In this document: positions 30,485 to 39,256 of the stretch, piece after piece
Numbering within the stretch: position 1 is the first letter of the stretch
How the letters are laid out: the number at the start of each line of letters is the position of its first letter
From: a virus
Virus record (IMG/VR): IMGVR_UViG_3300042898_006156
Coordinates: 1-64,000 of that record
Reading direction: 5' to 3' (one strand)
DNA: 64,000 bases
Notes under the pieces: generated by a model
Told to the model about the DNA's origin: nothing
Seen by the model: only the letters and a program-made list of their open reading frames with translations
The model's database searches: none
Position numbers and translations under genes: made by a program

Positions 30485-33184
30485 ATGAAGAAAGCTATTG
30501 TTTTATCGTGTGTTTTATACATAATTATTTCGTGTGCGTGGGCTCAAAAACCGCCACAAGTGAAAAATTTTTCATCACAAGTAGAATTATGCTATTGCGT
30601 GGGGACACCTAGCAATTATCACGTCAAAATGCGTTGGGATTTGATACCCAAATGTACTCGCTATTTTGTATATAGAGTTGGCCAAGGTTTAAAGCCTGAT
30701 TACAATAAACCTTATGCTAAACTTACAAATAATGAAAATATTTTCATTGATAGAAATGTCAAGTATCAGCAAAAATGGGACTATTATGTTTGCGGTGTAG
30801 TGCCTAGTGGATACTTACAATTTTCAAATAAATCTACTGCAATCATTCCATTATTAGATCTTAAGAATCCCGAAGCTCCCACAAACTTAAGATCATTTGG
30901 TTTATGGAATAATGGTGCTTACGATCAATTGGTTTGGGATGCTAATTCTGATGCTGTATCTTACAATATTTATAGATATAGTCAAAAAATTGGTTCTTCT
31001 AATACTAACTCATTTACTGTCAGTCAACTTATATTTGGTGAAGGCTGGACATATACAGTTACAGCAGTTGATAAAAATGGATTAGAATCCTTTCCATCTG
31101 CTTTGAGTTTAGCTAGAGGTGAGTTTGCTCCAAATTATAATTTTGGATGGACCACTAGACCACCATCAACTCCTGGAAAATATGTTTCTGTGGCTGAATG
31201 GAATAATGCGAAACCAAGAAATTTCATTAAGTGGCAAGATCAACAAGTATATGGTCAAGATGCTCCTGGTGCATATAACATTTATAGAGATGGAAAACTA
31301 ATTGCATCTAATTTATGGTCTCAATATTATATAGACAAAGATGTAATGTCTGGCAAAACTTACAGATATGTTGTTGCTTCTTTAAATAAGAATCATTTTA
31401 CAACACAAGAAACATTTGGTCCGGCAACAGATATCACTACAAGATTTGGTCCTCCAGATCCATTATCAACTCCTGTAAATATTACTGGATTTACTTCAAA
31501 TGATGACAGTGTTGTTGTAAAATTTGATTTAGTTCCTGGTGCTGTTGACTACAAAGTTTATGTAGAAAACAATCCAAATACAGTCAAATATTCTTCTGGC
31601 TACAATATGGTCGAGATGAATGGTTTAGTAAGTAATCAATCATATAATCTTATTGTCGAAGCCTTAGATAAGTTTGGGCCATATCAACAAATTGATGGTG
31701 TCATAGGCCCTGGTGCTAGTGGTCCAAGTGGTGAAGTTCATGCTGGCATTAATGGACACGGCGATCCATCTAATAACCCGATAGTGCTTACAAAATCAGC
31801 GCCATATAAAGTAACCACTATACAAAAAACTCTAAATGGTGAGCAAGTTTTCTTTGACAATTTTAGAAACTTCCAACCAATTGTTCAAATGCCACAAAAA
31901 ATGGATGTTGTTGCTCAAAGATTTGGACCTAATTGGCAATATTGGAATAAAAGTGATGTCATTTTAAGATGGTATGAAAATGATAAATGGTCATTCTTTT
32001 TAGATGATCTTGACACATCTGCTTCAACTGTCTTTTTGATGGGTTCTCACTTTATGGACACTATTTATGATGGTGGAACTTTAGGTCAGTCTTCTACACC
32101 TTCTCACGTTAGTAATGGTGTAATGTTGATGAGCCCAAAGAAAACTGCAAATATAGCTGGAGACAAAGTTCTTCACTTAACATTTGAAGTTGACCCGCAC
32201 TTTTCAGGAAGAAGATGGTGTGACATCCTTTTATTACCTGCGGGAGAAGTTGTATATTCCGGAAAAGCAGCAGACAAAATTGAACAGAATACAAAATCTG
32301 GCAAATTATTTAGATGGGCAATTAATGCTGGTGGACACACTATGAATGTGGACACTGGATATAATCTTGATGGTTCTAGAAAATCTTATAATATTCCAGT
32401 AAAGTATTCGGGCAGAGACCATATGCCTTGGAATTTACCGGCACCTTATAGAAAAGTAAATGATCTTACTGAATATAAAGTTGGAACATTCAAAGTTAAT
32501 TCTATAACTGAAACATCTAGCGAAGTAGATATTAAGTGGACTGCTAATTTCAATGATAATGGTAAGTTTCCAGCCTTTACTATGAATACTGGAGCTAGAC
32601 CAAAATCTGGATGGATTAGATTTTCTGACTTTGGTGGCGCAGATGAATATGTACTTACTTCTGAAACATTAAAAGTTTTAGATAATATTAATTTTGATCC
32701 CGACTATTGGTGGATTAGTCAAGATTCAAAAAATAAATTAACAAAGCTAATGGATGCTTATTGTACTTCTCGTTCTGGTGCAATAATCTATAAGGCTACA
32801 AAAAATCCAACTACAGGATTATTTGAGGGTGATATTTTCTTCAGACCTAGTGTTGAAAGACAAAAAGAGCCATTGAATAGAACTTGGCAAGGATTGGATA
32901 GAAGAGCACAGTTTGATTTATATATATCTAAAAATAGAGTGGTGGCAATTGAAGATGGTTATTTAGTAGCTGATTCTCCGTTACCAGTTGATTTCCCATT
33001 TGAAGATATAAATGTCAATTTTACTCACTTGATTTATCATACTTGGAATGAAATTGGTGAAATCAGAACTTGGTTGCCAGACAATGCATACTGGATAAAC
33101 TTCAGACCTTTTGCTGATGAAAGGCATTGGGACAATATGGGATTTGAAGTACTTACAAGTTTTCCTAATGTAAAATTATTGTAG
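30485..33184 (+). CDS. Secreted fibronectin-III-like multidomain protein, 899 aa
   Basis: A Sec signal peptide (MKKAIVLSCVLYIIISCAWA, cut before QKPPQ) is followed by about four beta-sandwich repeats with fibronectin-III character (residues ~45-410): WDLIPKCTRYFVYR, WDANSDAVSYNIYR, WQDQQVYGQDAPGAYNIYRDG and FDLVPGAVDYKVYVE. The C-terminal half (about 450-899) is a beta-rich domain, Trp/Tyr-rich, resembling carbohydrate-active or adhesin modules. GGGAGGG precedes the ATG. Exported by the host Sec system, so it acts outside the cytoplasm. It faces the GH5-like gene tail-to-tail; both may act on a surface polysaccharide. Confidence 0.75.
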   Translation: MKKAIVLSCVLYIIISCAWAQKPPQVKNFSSQVELCYCVGTPSNYHVKMRWDLIPKCTRYFVYRVGQGLKPDYNKPYAKLTNNENIFIDRNVKYQQKWDYYVCGVVPSGYLQFSNKSTAIIPLLDLKNPEAPTNLRSFGLWNNGAYDQLVWDANSDAVSYNIYRYSQKIGSSNTNSFTVSQLIFGEGWTYTVTAVDKNGLESFPSALSLARGEFAPNYNFGWTTRPPSTPGKYVSVAEWNNAKPRNFIKWQDQQVYGQDAPGAYNIYRDGKLIASNLWSQYYIDKDVMSGKTYRYVVASLNKNHFTTQETFGPATDITTRFGPPDPLSTPVNITGFTSNDDSVVVKFDLVPGAVDYKVYVENNPNTVKYSSGYNMVEMNGLVSNQSYNLIVEALDKFGPYQQIDGVIGPGASGPSGEVHAGINGHGDPSNNPIVLTKSAPYKVTTIQKTLNGEQVFFDNFRNFQPIVQMPQKMDVVAQRFGPNWQYWNKSDVILRWYENDKWSFFLDDLDTSASTVFLMGSHFMDTIYDGGTLGQSSTPSHVSNGVMLMSPKKTANIAGDKVLHLTFEVDPHFSGRRWCDILLLPAGEVVYSGKAADKIEQNTKSGKLFRWAINAGGHTMNVDTGYNLDGSRKSYNIPVKYSGRDHMPWNLPAPYRKVNDLTEYKVGTFKVNSITETSSEVDIKWTANFNDNGKFPAFTMNTGARPKSGWIRFSDFGGADEYVLTSETLKVLDNINFDPDYWWISQDSKNKLTKLMDAYCTSRSGAIIYKATKNPTTGLFEGDIFFRPSVERQKEPLNRTWQGLDRRAQFDLYISKNRVVAIEDGYLVADSPLPVDFPFEDINVNFTHLIYHTWNEIGEIRTWLPDNAYWINFRPFADERHWDNMGFEVLTSFPNVKLL

Positions 33185-33199
33185 TTATCAATCTTTTTG

Positions 33200-33238
33200 A
33201 AAATGAACTTGTAAGGATTACTTACAAGTTCATTTTTT
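33200..33238. terminator. Bidirectional terminator
   Basis: AAAATGAACTTGTAAG, GATTA loop, CTTACAAGTTCATTTTTT between convergent genes. Confidence 0.85.
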
Positions 33239-33244
33239 GTTTAA

Positions 33245-35590
33245 TTAGACAGGTTTAATATATTCAATAAACTTAGCTAAATAAGCAGACAATTTTGCTA
33301 CAGTTGGTGCTTTGAGCATAATTCTATAGTCATTCAAAGCCTTATTATATAATTCAGCTCTAAACTTAGCTATTTCTTTGCCTGACAACGCTGACACTTC
33401 ACTCACATCTGTATATTTAGCATCAATTTCAGCAATATCAACAAGCTCTAAATTACCTACCGCAGATTCGAAAAATTGTTTCGTTTCTTGATCTTGAAGA
33501 GCGTCATAGCTATCCAAAGAAGTTTTAACATACAATTTAAAATCTTCATTTAAGGAGGTAAATCCTTCAACAAGCTTAACGCTCAGTAAATCATCAACTT
33601 CTAATTTTGTATAGGTGTCAACGAGTTTTGGAACAGGTTGTGGTGCAGGGGCTGGTTGAGGTTGAGGCGTTGGTTGTGGAGTTGGTTGAACGACATTACC
33701 ATCACCAATAAAATTACCACTGTCCCAAGTTTGTAAATCCTTTGCTTGCATTTGGCCTGTAGCGGTTAATTTAACATTTGCTAGATTACCATCTTCAACC
33801 ATTGGACAAGCATCTTCTCCCATTCTTGTCCAGGCCCAAGAGGCAAATGCTATAAGGTTTGGATATAATTTTGAAAGCTTTTGCATTTCTATGTTAATGG
33901 ATTTTTGCCATTCAACATCTCCACATCCATATTCTTCAACAATTACTGCTACGCCCTTATCCAAAAGAGGCTTAAGATTTGGAATTACATCAGCAGCATT
34001 GTTGTATGCATGATAAGCATATGCATCAACTAAAACAGGATCAATTAAGTCATTTGCTTCTGGTGTTGTATTTTCTTTTGACCACTTTGAAGTTGGACAG
34101 ATAATAAATGCATCTACATCAATAGATCTATAGATTGCTGAAGCTTTTTCAAGAATAGGCTTACACAAACTCCAGTCACCAATATCGTTAGGCTCATTTG
34201 TAATACTGACCCAGACTGGCATTCCCTTCCAATTGTTTGCCATAAGTTCAACAAGTTTATAGAAAGCTTCAGACTTTTCATACAAATCGTTGCCTGTTGG
34301 AATATGTTGAGGTCCTGCAATTACATGGCATCCAGCAGTAAGCATTTTACCAATAGTGTCTTGGATTCTATTTCTATAAATGTGATCAGAAATATATTTA
34401 TCTGGATTGAACAAAAGTCTTAAGAACTTATGTCCAAGATACTTCAATGAACCAAAATATCCAATTCTATTATAATCAGGTGATTCTGACCATAAATATT
34501 GGTTGCCATAATTGCCACCTCTAATAGCTGTAATTGCACTAGCTCCAGTTGTGCCTTCATAAATATTGTATGGCGTACCATCAAGCTTTACTAACTTTCC
34601 ATCAACAACTCTAAGTCTTGGTGGCAATTTAGATTCTGGGCATTTAGTGACCCAGGAGTCTCCGCCAACTTGAACGTTGATACCTGGCCAAATCCAGTTT
34701 TGCAGTTTCCAGTTATAATCAAATAATCCAAACTGTAGATTATGAATACCACCTTCTTTTGGATAATCAAAGACTATTTCGCCTTCTGAATACCAATATG
34801 GGTCAGGTCCATCAGCTACCTTTGTTGCACCATCTGGAAGAACATTTGCTCCATCTCTTCTAGCATATGCAATCCAAGGTTGTTGAAACATTGAAGCACC
34901 TTTAGCTAATAAGAACCAACCACCCCAAGTAGTAAATGTCTTAGCTGGCATCTTGATAATATATGGAATGTGTAATTTACCATCAGGAGCCGGATCTTGA
35001 ATTTTATTAGATAAAATTTCTACAAATGGAGTCTTGACTCTCTTTTGCTTAGTAGTAATCTCAAATGAAACATTTTCAGCCATTTGATCTGCAAGCACTG
35101 CCCAATGGTAAGTAAAGAAAATAAATCTAAAACTGTCATATTTTCCAACATCAAATGTGCTTATATCAAAGTTGAAAGTTTGAGTTTCTCCAGAGAATAA
35201 ACTAAATTTGAAATATTTTTTAGCTGCATCATCATTAGGAACCCAGTTAATCCATTGTTCAGTAGTTTGTCCAGTTGTTGGATTTGTGTAAGTTCTTCTC
35301 ATCCAAACTTGGCATAAATCTGCATCAATTGGAGCTGATGGATTTGTAGTTCTGATCTTTAAATTTACATCTCCAAGATCTACAGTTGGAATCAATTCAA
35401 GTTTTTCAAAAAATGATGCAAATGAAGATACTTGAAAATCTTCGAATTTGCTCTTATTTACTTTGTCAATTAGGTTGAAATCTTGTTGCAATTCTTGTGT
35501 TGGCTTGAAAAAAATTTCACCAATTTCTCTGCCTTTGTCTTTTACCTGGTCAAAATCAGTAGGTAGTTTCTTGTTAAAAAAATTAAACAT
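33245..35590 (-). CDS. Glycoside hydrolase, GH5/cellulase-like, multidomain
   Basis: 781 aa from the ATG at 35590, which follows AAAGGAG by five bases. Beta-rich N-terminal domains (about 45-330) lead to a TIM-barrel part (about 350-620) with FLRLLFNP, the acid/base Glu in VSITNEPNDIGDW, YAYHAY and the nucleophile Glu in VAVIVEEYGCG, the GH5 layout. A PQPTPQPQPAPAPQ linker follows, then a helical C-terminal domain (about 665-781). There is no signal peptide, so it is probably carried on the virion as a depolymerase or released at lysis. Confidence 0.75.
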   Translation of the reverse strand: MFNFFNKKLPTDFDQVKDKGREIGEIFFKPTQELQQDFNLIDKVNKSKFEDFQVSSFASFFEKLELIPTVDLGDVNLKIRTTNPSAPIDADLCQVWMRRTYTNPTTGQTTEQWINWVPNDDAAKKYFKFSLFSGETQTFNFDISTFDVGKYDSFRFIFFTYHWAVLADQMAENVSFEITTKQKRVKTPFVEILSNKIQDPAPDGKLHIPYIIKMPAKTFTTWGGWFLLAKGASMFQQPWIAYARRDGANVLPDGATKVADGPDPYWYSEGEIVFDYPKEGGIHNLQFGLFDYNWKLQNWIWPGINVQVGGDSWVTKCPESKLPPRLRVVDGKLVKLDGTPYNIYEGTTGASAITAIRGGNYGNQYLWSESPDYNRIGYFGSLKYLGHKFLRLLFNPDKYISDHIYRNRIQDTIGKMLTAGCHVIAGPQHIPTGNDLYEKSEAFYKLVELMANNWKGMPVWVSITNEPNDIGDWSLCKPILEKASAIYRSIDVDAFIICPTSKWSKENTTPEANDLIDPVLVDAYAYHAYNNAADVIPNLKPLLDKGVAVIVEEYGCGDVEWQKSINIEMQKLSKLYPNLIAFASWAWTRMGEDACPMVEDGNLANVKLTATGQMQAKDLQTWDSGNFIGDGNVVQPTPQPTPQPQPAPAPQPVPKLVDTYTKLEVDDLLSVKLVEGFTSLNEDFKLYVKTSLDSYDALQDQETKQFFESAVGNLELVDIAEIDAKYTDVSEVSALSGKEIAKFRAELYNKALNDYRIMLKAPTVAKLSAYLAKFIEYIKPV

Positions 35591-35663
35591 ATACACTCCT
35601 TTAAGCCGTAAAGCTATGTGTTATATTATTGTTGTAAATGTTTTTCAATTTAATTATTTATGG

Positions 35664-35669
35664 TATGAT
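35664..35669 (+). promoter_or_regulatory. Extended -10 promoter, leaderless position
   Basis: TGG-TATGAT, six bases, ATG at 35676; the -35 is weak. It heads the long plus-strand unit of small genes. Confidence 0.5.
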
Positions 35670-35675
35670 ATTAAA

Positions 35676-35921
35676 ATGGAAACAACTATAATCAATTGTG
35701 ACTGTATGTGTCATTCTTTACATGTACGTCCGGATGTAGAATTAAAAACTGTAGATATTTCACTTTGGAATTATGGTTTTAATGATGGTAAGTTGAATTG
35801 GAAAAAAAGATTGAAAATTCTTTTTGATGGTTTTGCTTACTCTGATTTAGTTGTTTTAGATAAAGAAGAACTTGATAAATTAATTGCTGTATTGGAGGAA
35901 GCTCGTGGAAAACTTACCTAA
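35676..35921 (+). CDS. Hypothetical protein, 81 aa
   Basis: METTIINCDCMCHSLHVRPD has a C-x-C-x-C-H cluster that could bind metal; the rest is mixed, ending in a helix (DKEELDKLIAVLEEARGKLT). The longer upstream frame is rejected because TATGAT ends six bases before this ATG. It overlaps the next gene by 17 bases. Confidence 0.65.
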   Translation: METTIINCDCMCHSLHVRPDVELKTVDISLWNYGFNDGKLNWKKRLKILFDGFAYSDLVVLDKEELDKLIAVLEEARGKLT

Positions 35922-36756
35922 AAATCAAAAAGAGTATTATCATAACAAAGTTCGTGAGTTTGAGAAGCGCACAGGAAAAAGTATGAACGTCAAAGGTGTA
36001 AGTAAAATTTACGATTACAATATTGAGAATTGTGAATATAATACTCCAGCCGCTATGGATATGATGCAAAAACATGGATGCTATATTTATCACGGTTTAT
36101 TAGCAGAAGAAGATCCTCGTTCTAATGGTACAAACTGGCAAATGTATGGTTTTGCTCATGTAAATGGTAAGACATACAAATATTATTATGAAACGAAACA
36201 GTGGGGTGCAGAAGTTAAAGATTTTACACATCACCAAAATAAAGACAAAACTTGGAAAGCAGCAAAGTTAGATAAGACTAATTTCCCATATACTTTAGAT
36301 CCAGGTGAAGATTATTTACCTTATGCAATTGAGAACAAGCATATTGGTTCTAATTTTGATGATTTCTTGAAGACAAATAATATTGAACTTAAGAGAGATA
36401 TAAACTGGGCTGTAAAAATGCTCAATGCTGGAAAGATGATGTCTAGAGAAGGTAATCCTAGTCTTACTCTATTTCCAAAAAAATATGACCACGCTGAATC
36501 TACAATAACAACCGCAGACCTTTTTGCTGAGGATTGGGTGGTTGTTCCTACTAAATTATTCAAAGATGTTTTGGATGATTTAAATTCTGGAAAAACAATC
36601 AGACGTAAAAGCTGGCATCCTGATTGGGGTGTTGGTAAATATTCTAGATATGGTAAAATTATTTATCTAGATTTAATTGCTGATGATTGGGAAGTTGTTG
36701 ATGTCGTAGCTGAAGTGGATAAAAATCAACAGGATATCAAAGATGGAAAATATTAA
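35905..36756 (+). CDS. Protein with two C-terminal Tad2-like (DUF2829) domains, GTG start
   Basis: 283 aa from a GTG with GGAGG six bases upstream. The N-terminal ~150 residues (KVREFEKRTGKSMNVKGVSK..., YETKQWGAEVKDF) are not recognised. Two Tad2-like units follow: INWAVKMLNAGKMMSRE...LFAEDWVVV and FKDVLDDLNSGKTIRRKSW...LIADDWEVV. Family knowledge: Tad2 proteins bind the gcADPR signal of Thoeris defence, so a role as signal sponge is plausible. The domain call rests on the G-K-x-hxRxxW ... L-h-A-D-D-W-E-V-V pattern. First of three such genes. Confidence 0.75.
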   Translation: MENLPKNQKEYYHNKVREFEKRTGKSMNVKGVSKIYDYNIENCEYNTPAAMDMMQKHGCYIYHGLLAEEDPRSNGTNWQMYGFAHVNGKTYKYYYETKQWGAEVKDFTHHQNKDKTWKAAKLDKTNFPYTLDPGEDYLPYAIENKHIGSNFDDFLKTNNIELKRDINWAVKMLNAGKMMSREGNPSLTLFPKKYDHAESTITTADLFAEDWVVVPTKLFKDVLDDLNSGKTIRRKSWHPDWGVGKYSRYGKIIYLDLIADDWEVVDVVAEVDKNQQDIKDGKY

Positions 36757-36943
36757 GATTGTAATTCTTTCCATTGTTTTCTTATTTGCTCTTATGAGTT
36801 GGGTTTACTTTCTCGTAGGAGCTTACAAGACAGTGATTGTTAGAGATCGATCTTTTTTACAATTTACTTCCTCTCTTCTTATTATTAGTGGAATGTTAAG
36901 TACTTTGTTTTTCTTATTATTGCGAGTGTTAAATGGAAGCTGA
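36743..36943 (+). CDS. Membrane protein, 66 aa, two helices
   Basis: MENIKIVILSIVFLFALMSW and a second helix (FTSSLLIISGMLSTLFFLLL) joined by a basic loop TVIVRDRS. Overlaps genes on both sides. Function unknown. Confidence 0.65.
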   Translation: MENIKIVILSIVFLFALMSWVYFLVGAYKTVIVRDRSFLQFTSSLLIISGMLSTLFFLLLRVLNGS

Positions 36944-37202
36944 TCCAAAGATATTAAGTGAACAATATATAAGAGGGCGTATTTATAGTTTTGTTAAATT
37001 CAGGAAATATTTACAAGAAATTGCCTATATTTTTTGTGAAGAATTTCAATACGACAAAGATGATATTATCGAAGTAAGTCTTTCTGATGATGGTAAGACA
37101 GTTTGGATTCATTTTGATTCTGGTACTATTGGTTTTGCATCTGAGTTGTTGTGGGATCAACATATAAGAGAAACTTTCAAGAAAAACTTTGAGGTTGATT
37201 GA
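36933..37202 (+). CDS. Hypothetical protein, 89 aa
   Basis: MEADPKILSEQYIRGRIYSF then a helix and a beta hairpin (IIEVSLSDDGKTVWIHFDSGTIGFASELLWD). Not recognised. Overlaps the previous gene by 11 bases and touches the next ATG (TGATG). Confidence 0.65.
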   Translation: MEADPKILSEQYIRGRIYSFVKFRKYLQEIAYIFCEEFQYDKDDIIEVSLSDDGKTVWIHFDSGTIGFASELLWDQHIRETFKKNFEVD

Positions 37203-37417
37203 TGCTACCTGTACCAACACAAGTTATTGAAATTTTGAGTTCTGGTCATATTTTATGTATTAAAGATGAGAAGAATACCACATATTGGAGATTTCAGGAT
37301 AACAAGCTTCAGAATAAAGTTAAGCATAAATCTGGTGAGACTGACTGGATGGATATAAAATTTCTCATATTACCTATGGAAGCAAAATACACTTTCAAGA
37401 AAGTTGCTGAAGAATGA
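37202..37417 (+). CDS. Hypothetical protein, 71 aa, paralogue of the gene at 38745
   Basis: MLPVPTQVIEILSSGHILCI followed by TTYWRFQDNKLQNKV and DWMDIKFLILPMEAKYTF. The same order (ILxxG ... YWR..N.L ... DW..(I/L)LPh..K(Y/F)) occurs at 38745-38975. It may be a divergent relative of the Tad2-like domains around it. GAGG precedes the ATG. Confidence 0.65.
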   Translation: MLPVPTQVIEILSSGHILCIKDEKNTTYWRFQDNKLQNKVKHKSGETDWMDIKFLILPMEAKYTFKKVAEE

Positions 37418-37683
37418 CAGGCAAAGAAGCAATAAAATATCTACACGCTGGCTACACTCTTAGGCGAAAAGAATGGGAACCTCATAAAAAATGTAAGGCT
37501 TATTTTAGTGATGATATGTGGACTGTTAAGATTGATATCAATGATCCAATTTTAGGAGCTTTAGACACTCATTTAGTTCCACAATGGGTTCCTGAAAAGC
37601 CTGAGTTTTCCAATTATATATGCTACTATGATATTATTGATAGTGGCGATTTATTAGAAGATGACTGGGAAATAGTGGAATGA
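37414..37683 (+). CDS. Tad2-like (DUF2829) domain protein, 89 aa
   Basis: TGKEAIKYLHAGYTLRRKEW at the start and GDLLEDDWEIVE at the end, with an aromatic middle, is the single-domain Tad2-like layout (typical length 70-100 aa). It overlaps both neighbours by four bases (ATGA). Signal binding in Thoeris counter-defence is inferred from family only. Confidence 0.75.
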   Translation: MTGKEAIKYLHAGYTLRRKEWEPHKKCKAYFSDDMWTVKIDINDPILGALDTHLVPQWVPEKPEFSNYICYYDIIDSGDLLEDDWEIVE

Positions 37684-37961
37684 AATTATCTGAAGTATTA
37701 GATGCTTTAATGGAAGGCAAACCAATCACAAGAGCTGCCTGGGAACAAAAATATATGTATTACGACAAAGATGACAATTGTTTTGTGTATGTATATCGTG
37801 ACAATTATTTTGTGTCTGTATATAATCTAGATGAACCAGATGAAATTGGAAGTAAATATGAATTGGCATCAATGGGTCTTGATTTAGAACCTGGTGATGT
37901 TATTGCTGATGATTGGGACATTGATTATTGGGATACAGAAGATAGCAAGGAAGAAGTCTGA
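37680..37961 (+). CDS. Tad2-like (DUF2829) domain protein, 93 aa
   Basis: KLSEVLDALMEGKPITRAAW at the start and GDVIADDWDIDYWD near the end. Tandem with the previous gene and clearly related to it. The C-terminal extension is acidic (DTEDSKEEV). Confidence 0.75.
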   Translation: MKLSEVLDALMEGKPITRAAWEQKYMYYDKDDNCFVYVYRDNYFVSVYNLDEPDEIGSKYELASMGLDLEPGDVIADDWDIDYWDTEDSKEEV

Positions 37962-38173
37962 TGGCTAAATACAGATTGAATTTATCTTTTGATATTGATA
38001 TAACTGCTGATGAAGATTCAGAAGTGGCAGAAGAAGAAATGGTCAAGATGCTTCAAAAGCTTTATTACAATGACAGAAAAGAATTTTTGGATTCATTAAG
38101 ATATTGTTTTGAAGAAGAGAAAGTGGCTTATCATGTAACAATAGAGCCACAGAAAATATCTAGTGACGATTAA
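37961..38173 (+). CDS. Acidic hypothetical protein, 70 aa
   Basis: MAKYRLNLSFDIDITADEDS and a C-terminal strand (KVAYHVTIEPQKI): a likely beta-alpha-beta fold. Touches the preceding stop (TGATG). Not recognised. Confidence 0.65.
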   Translation: MAKYRLNLSFDIDITADEDSEVAEEEMVKMLQKLYYNDRKEFLDSLRYCFEEEKVAYHVTIEPQKISSDD

Positions 38174-38174
38174 T

Positions 38175-38327
38175 ATGGAAGATTTTCTTAACACAGCTGC
38201 TATGCTTTTGATTCCTTTCGGGCCTTTTATTTTAGTTATTTTAGTTGCAATACCCGGAGTAATTTTAGCCTTGCTAGTTAAGATTATAAGCAAGCTCATC
38301 AAAATGACCAAAAAGGAAAATAAATAA
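38175..38327 (+). CDS. Membrane peptide, 50 aa
   Basis: MEDFLNTAAMLLIPFGPFIL then VILVAIPGVILALLVKII and a basic tail SKLIKMTKKENK. One or two hydrophobic helices, positive-inside. It fills the gap between two genes without spare bases. Confidence 0.6.
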   Translation: MEDFLNTAAMLLIPFGPFILVILVAIPGVILALLVKIISKLIKMTKKENK

Positions 38328-38329
38328 TT

Positions 38330-38737
38330 ATGGAAAAAATTATAATTCAAACTATAGATTGTGGTAGACACGATTATTGGAAAGTTGATCTCGAACTTAT
38401 TAGTGATTTAAATATCATTGACATTATCAGTGATTGTTCTTATCTTGGCACCAGTAGAGATCCTTTAAATGAAGAAGGCTATGCTTATCTTGAAATTGAT
38501 AGTGATTGTCGATATTTTGATAAAGCAATGAAATTCTACAAGAAAGAATATCAATTGGACTTTGACACTCTTCAAGATGCTTACAACGAAAAATATGAAG
38601 ATTATCGAGAATGGCTTGAAGAATTGGAACCTTGGAACACAGATACTCTTGAAGATAAGGGTTTTATGTGGGATACTATTCCAGGAGATTTGGCTGTAGC
38701 GTTAGATGATTCTGATGACGAAGAAGATGAGGATTAG
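38330..38737 (+). CDS. Acidic hypothetical protein, 135 aa
   Basis: MEKIIIQTIDCGRHDYWKVD then a soluble alpha/beta body (YAYLEIDSDCRYFDKAMKFYKKEY) and a very acidic tail (DDSDDEEDED). Not recognised. Part of the same packed unit. Confidence 0.65.
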   Translation: MEKIIIQTIDCGRHDYWKVDLELISDLNIIDIISDCSYLGTSRDPLNEEGYAYLEIDSDCRYFDKAMKFYKKEYQLDFDTLQDAYNEKYEDYREWLEELEPWNTDTLEDKGFMWDTIPGDLAVALDDSDDEEDED

Positions 38738-38744
38738 GACGATT

Positions 38745-38975
38745 ATGTTAAATATTAATTTTGATTTATTTTATGAGTTGAAACAAGGTTCTGTAGTTTC
38801 AAATACAAACGAGAATGTTGTGAAATATTGGCGAGTTGTTAATGGAAATTTGGAAGTAAAAACAATTGTTGCTAATGAATTAGAAAATGATTGGCAAGTT
38901 TCTGATTTGCTTGTTTTACCTGTCGATGGAAAGTTTGATATTGAAAATCGGTTCAAAAGATTCAATAATGGATGA
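38745..38975 (+). CDS. Hypothetical protein, 76 aa, paralogue of the gene at 37202
   Basis: Start at 38745 after AGGA. MLNINFDLFYELKQGSVVSN then VKYWRVVNGNLEVKTI and DWQVSDLLVLPVDGKFDI aligns with the gene at 37202-37417. Function unknown. Confidence 0.65.
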   Translation: MLNINFDLFYELKQGSVVSNTNENVVKYWRVVNGNLEVKTIVANELENDWQVSDLLVLPVDGKFDIENRFKRFNNG

Positions 38976-39207
38976 AGATAAGAAAAATCGATTAGAAAAT
39001 GCTGGATTCAAGGTCGGATCAATAGAAGAATTTCTTAATCTTACACTAGAAGAAAAAGCAAAAATCGATAATATTATCATAAGAAACGGTAAACCAATTG
39101 GAATTTGTGAATGCCTGGGAAAAGGCAAAAACAAATGTAAAGGTAACGGATGGGTCAGAGATGGATCTGGCTTTCAAAAATGCCCTTATTTCCAAGAATT
39201 CCACTAG
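38968..39207 (+). CDS. Small protein with cysteine-rich (zinc-type) C-terminus, 79 aa
   Basis: MDEDKKNRLENAGFKVGSIE then EFLNLTLEEKAKID resembles the N-terminal helices of XRE-type antitoxins (LxxAGFxVGSxxEFLxLTxEE). Instead of the DNA-binding helix-turn-helix it continues ICECLGKGKNKCKGNGWVRD...CPYF, a DnaJ-type cysteine cluster. This combination is odd. A regulatory role is possible. Overlaps the previous gene by eight bases. Confidence 0.6.
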   Translation: MDEDKKNRLENAGFKVGSIEEFLNLTLEEKAKIDNIIIRNGKPIGICECLGKGKNKCKGNGWVRDGSGFQKCPYFQEFH

Positions 39208-39209
39208 AT

Positions 39210-39240
39210 AAAAAAGAAGGCCTTACAGCCTTCTTTTTTA
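39210..39240 (+). terminator. Intrinsic terminator
   Basis: AAAAAAGAAGGC, CTTACA loop, GCCTTCTTTTTTA after the stop at 39207; ends the 35.7-39.2 kb unit. Confidence 0.85.
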
Positions 39241-39256
39241 TGATATAATAACTATT

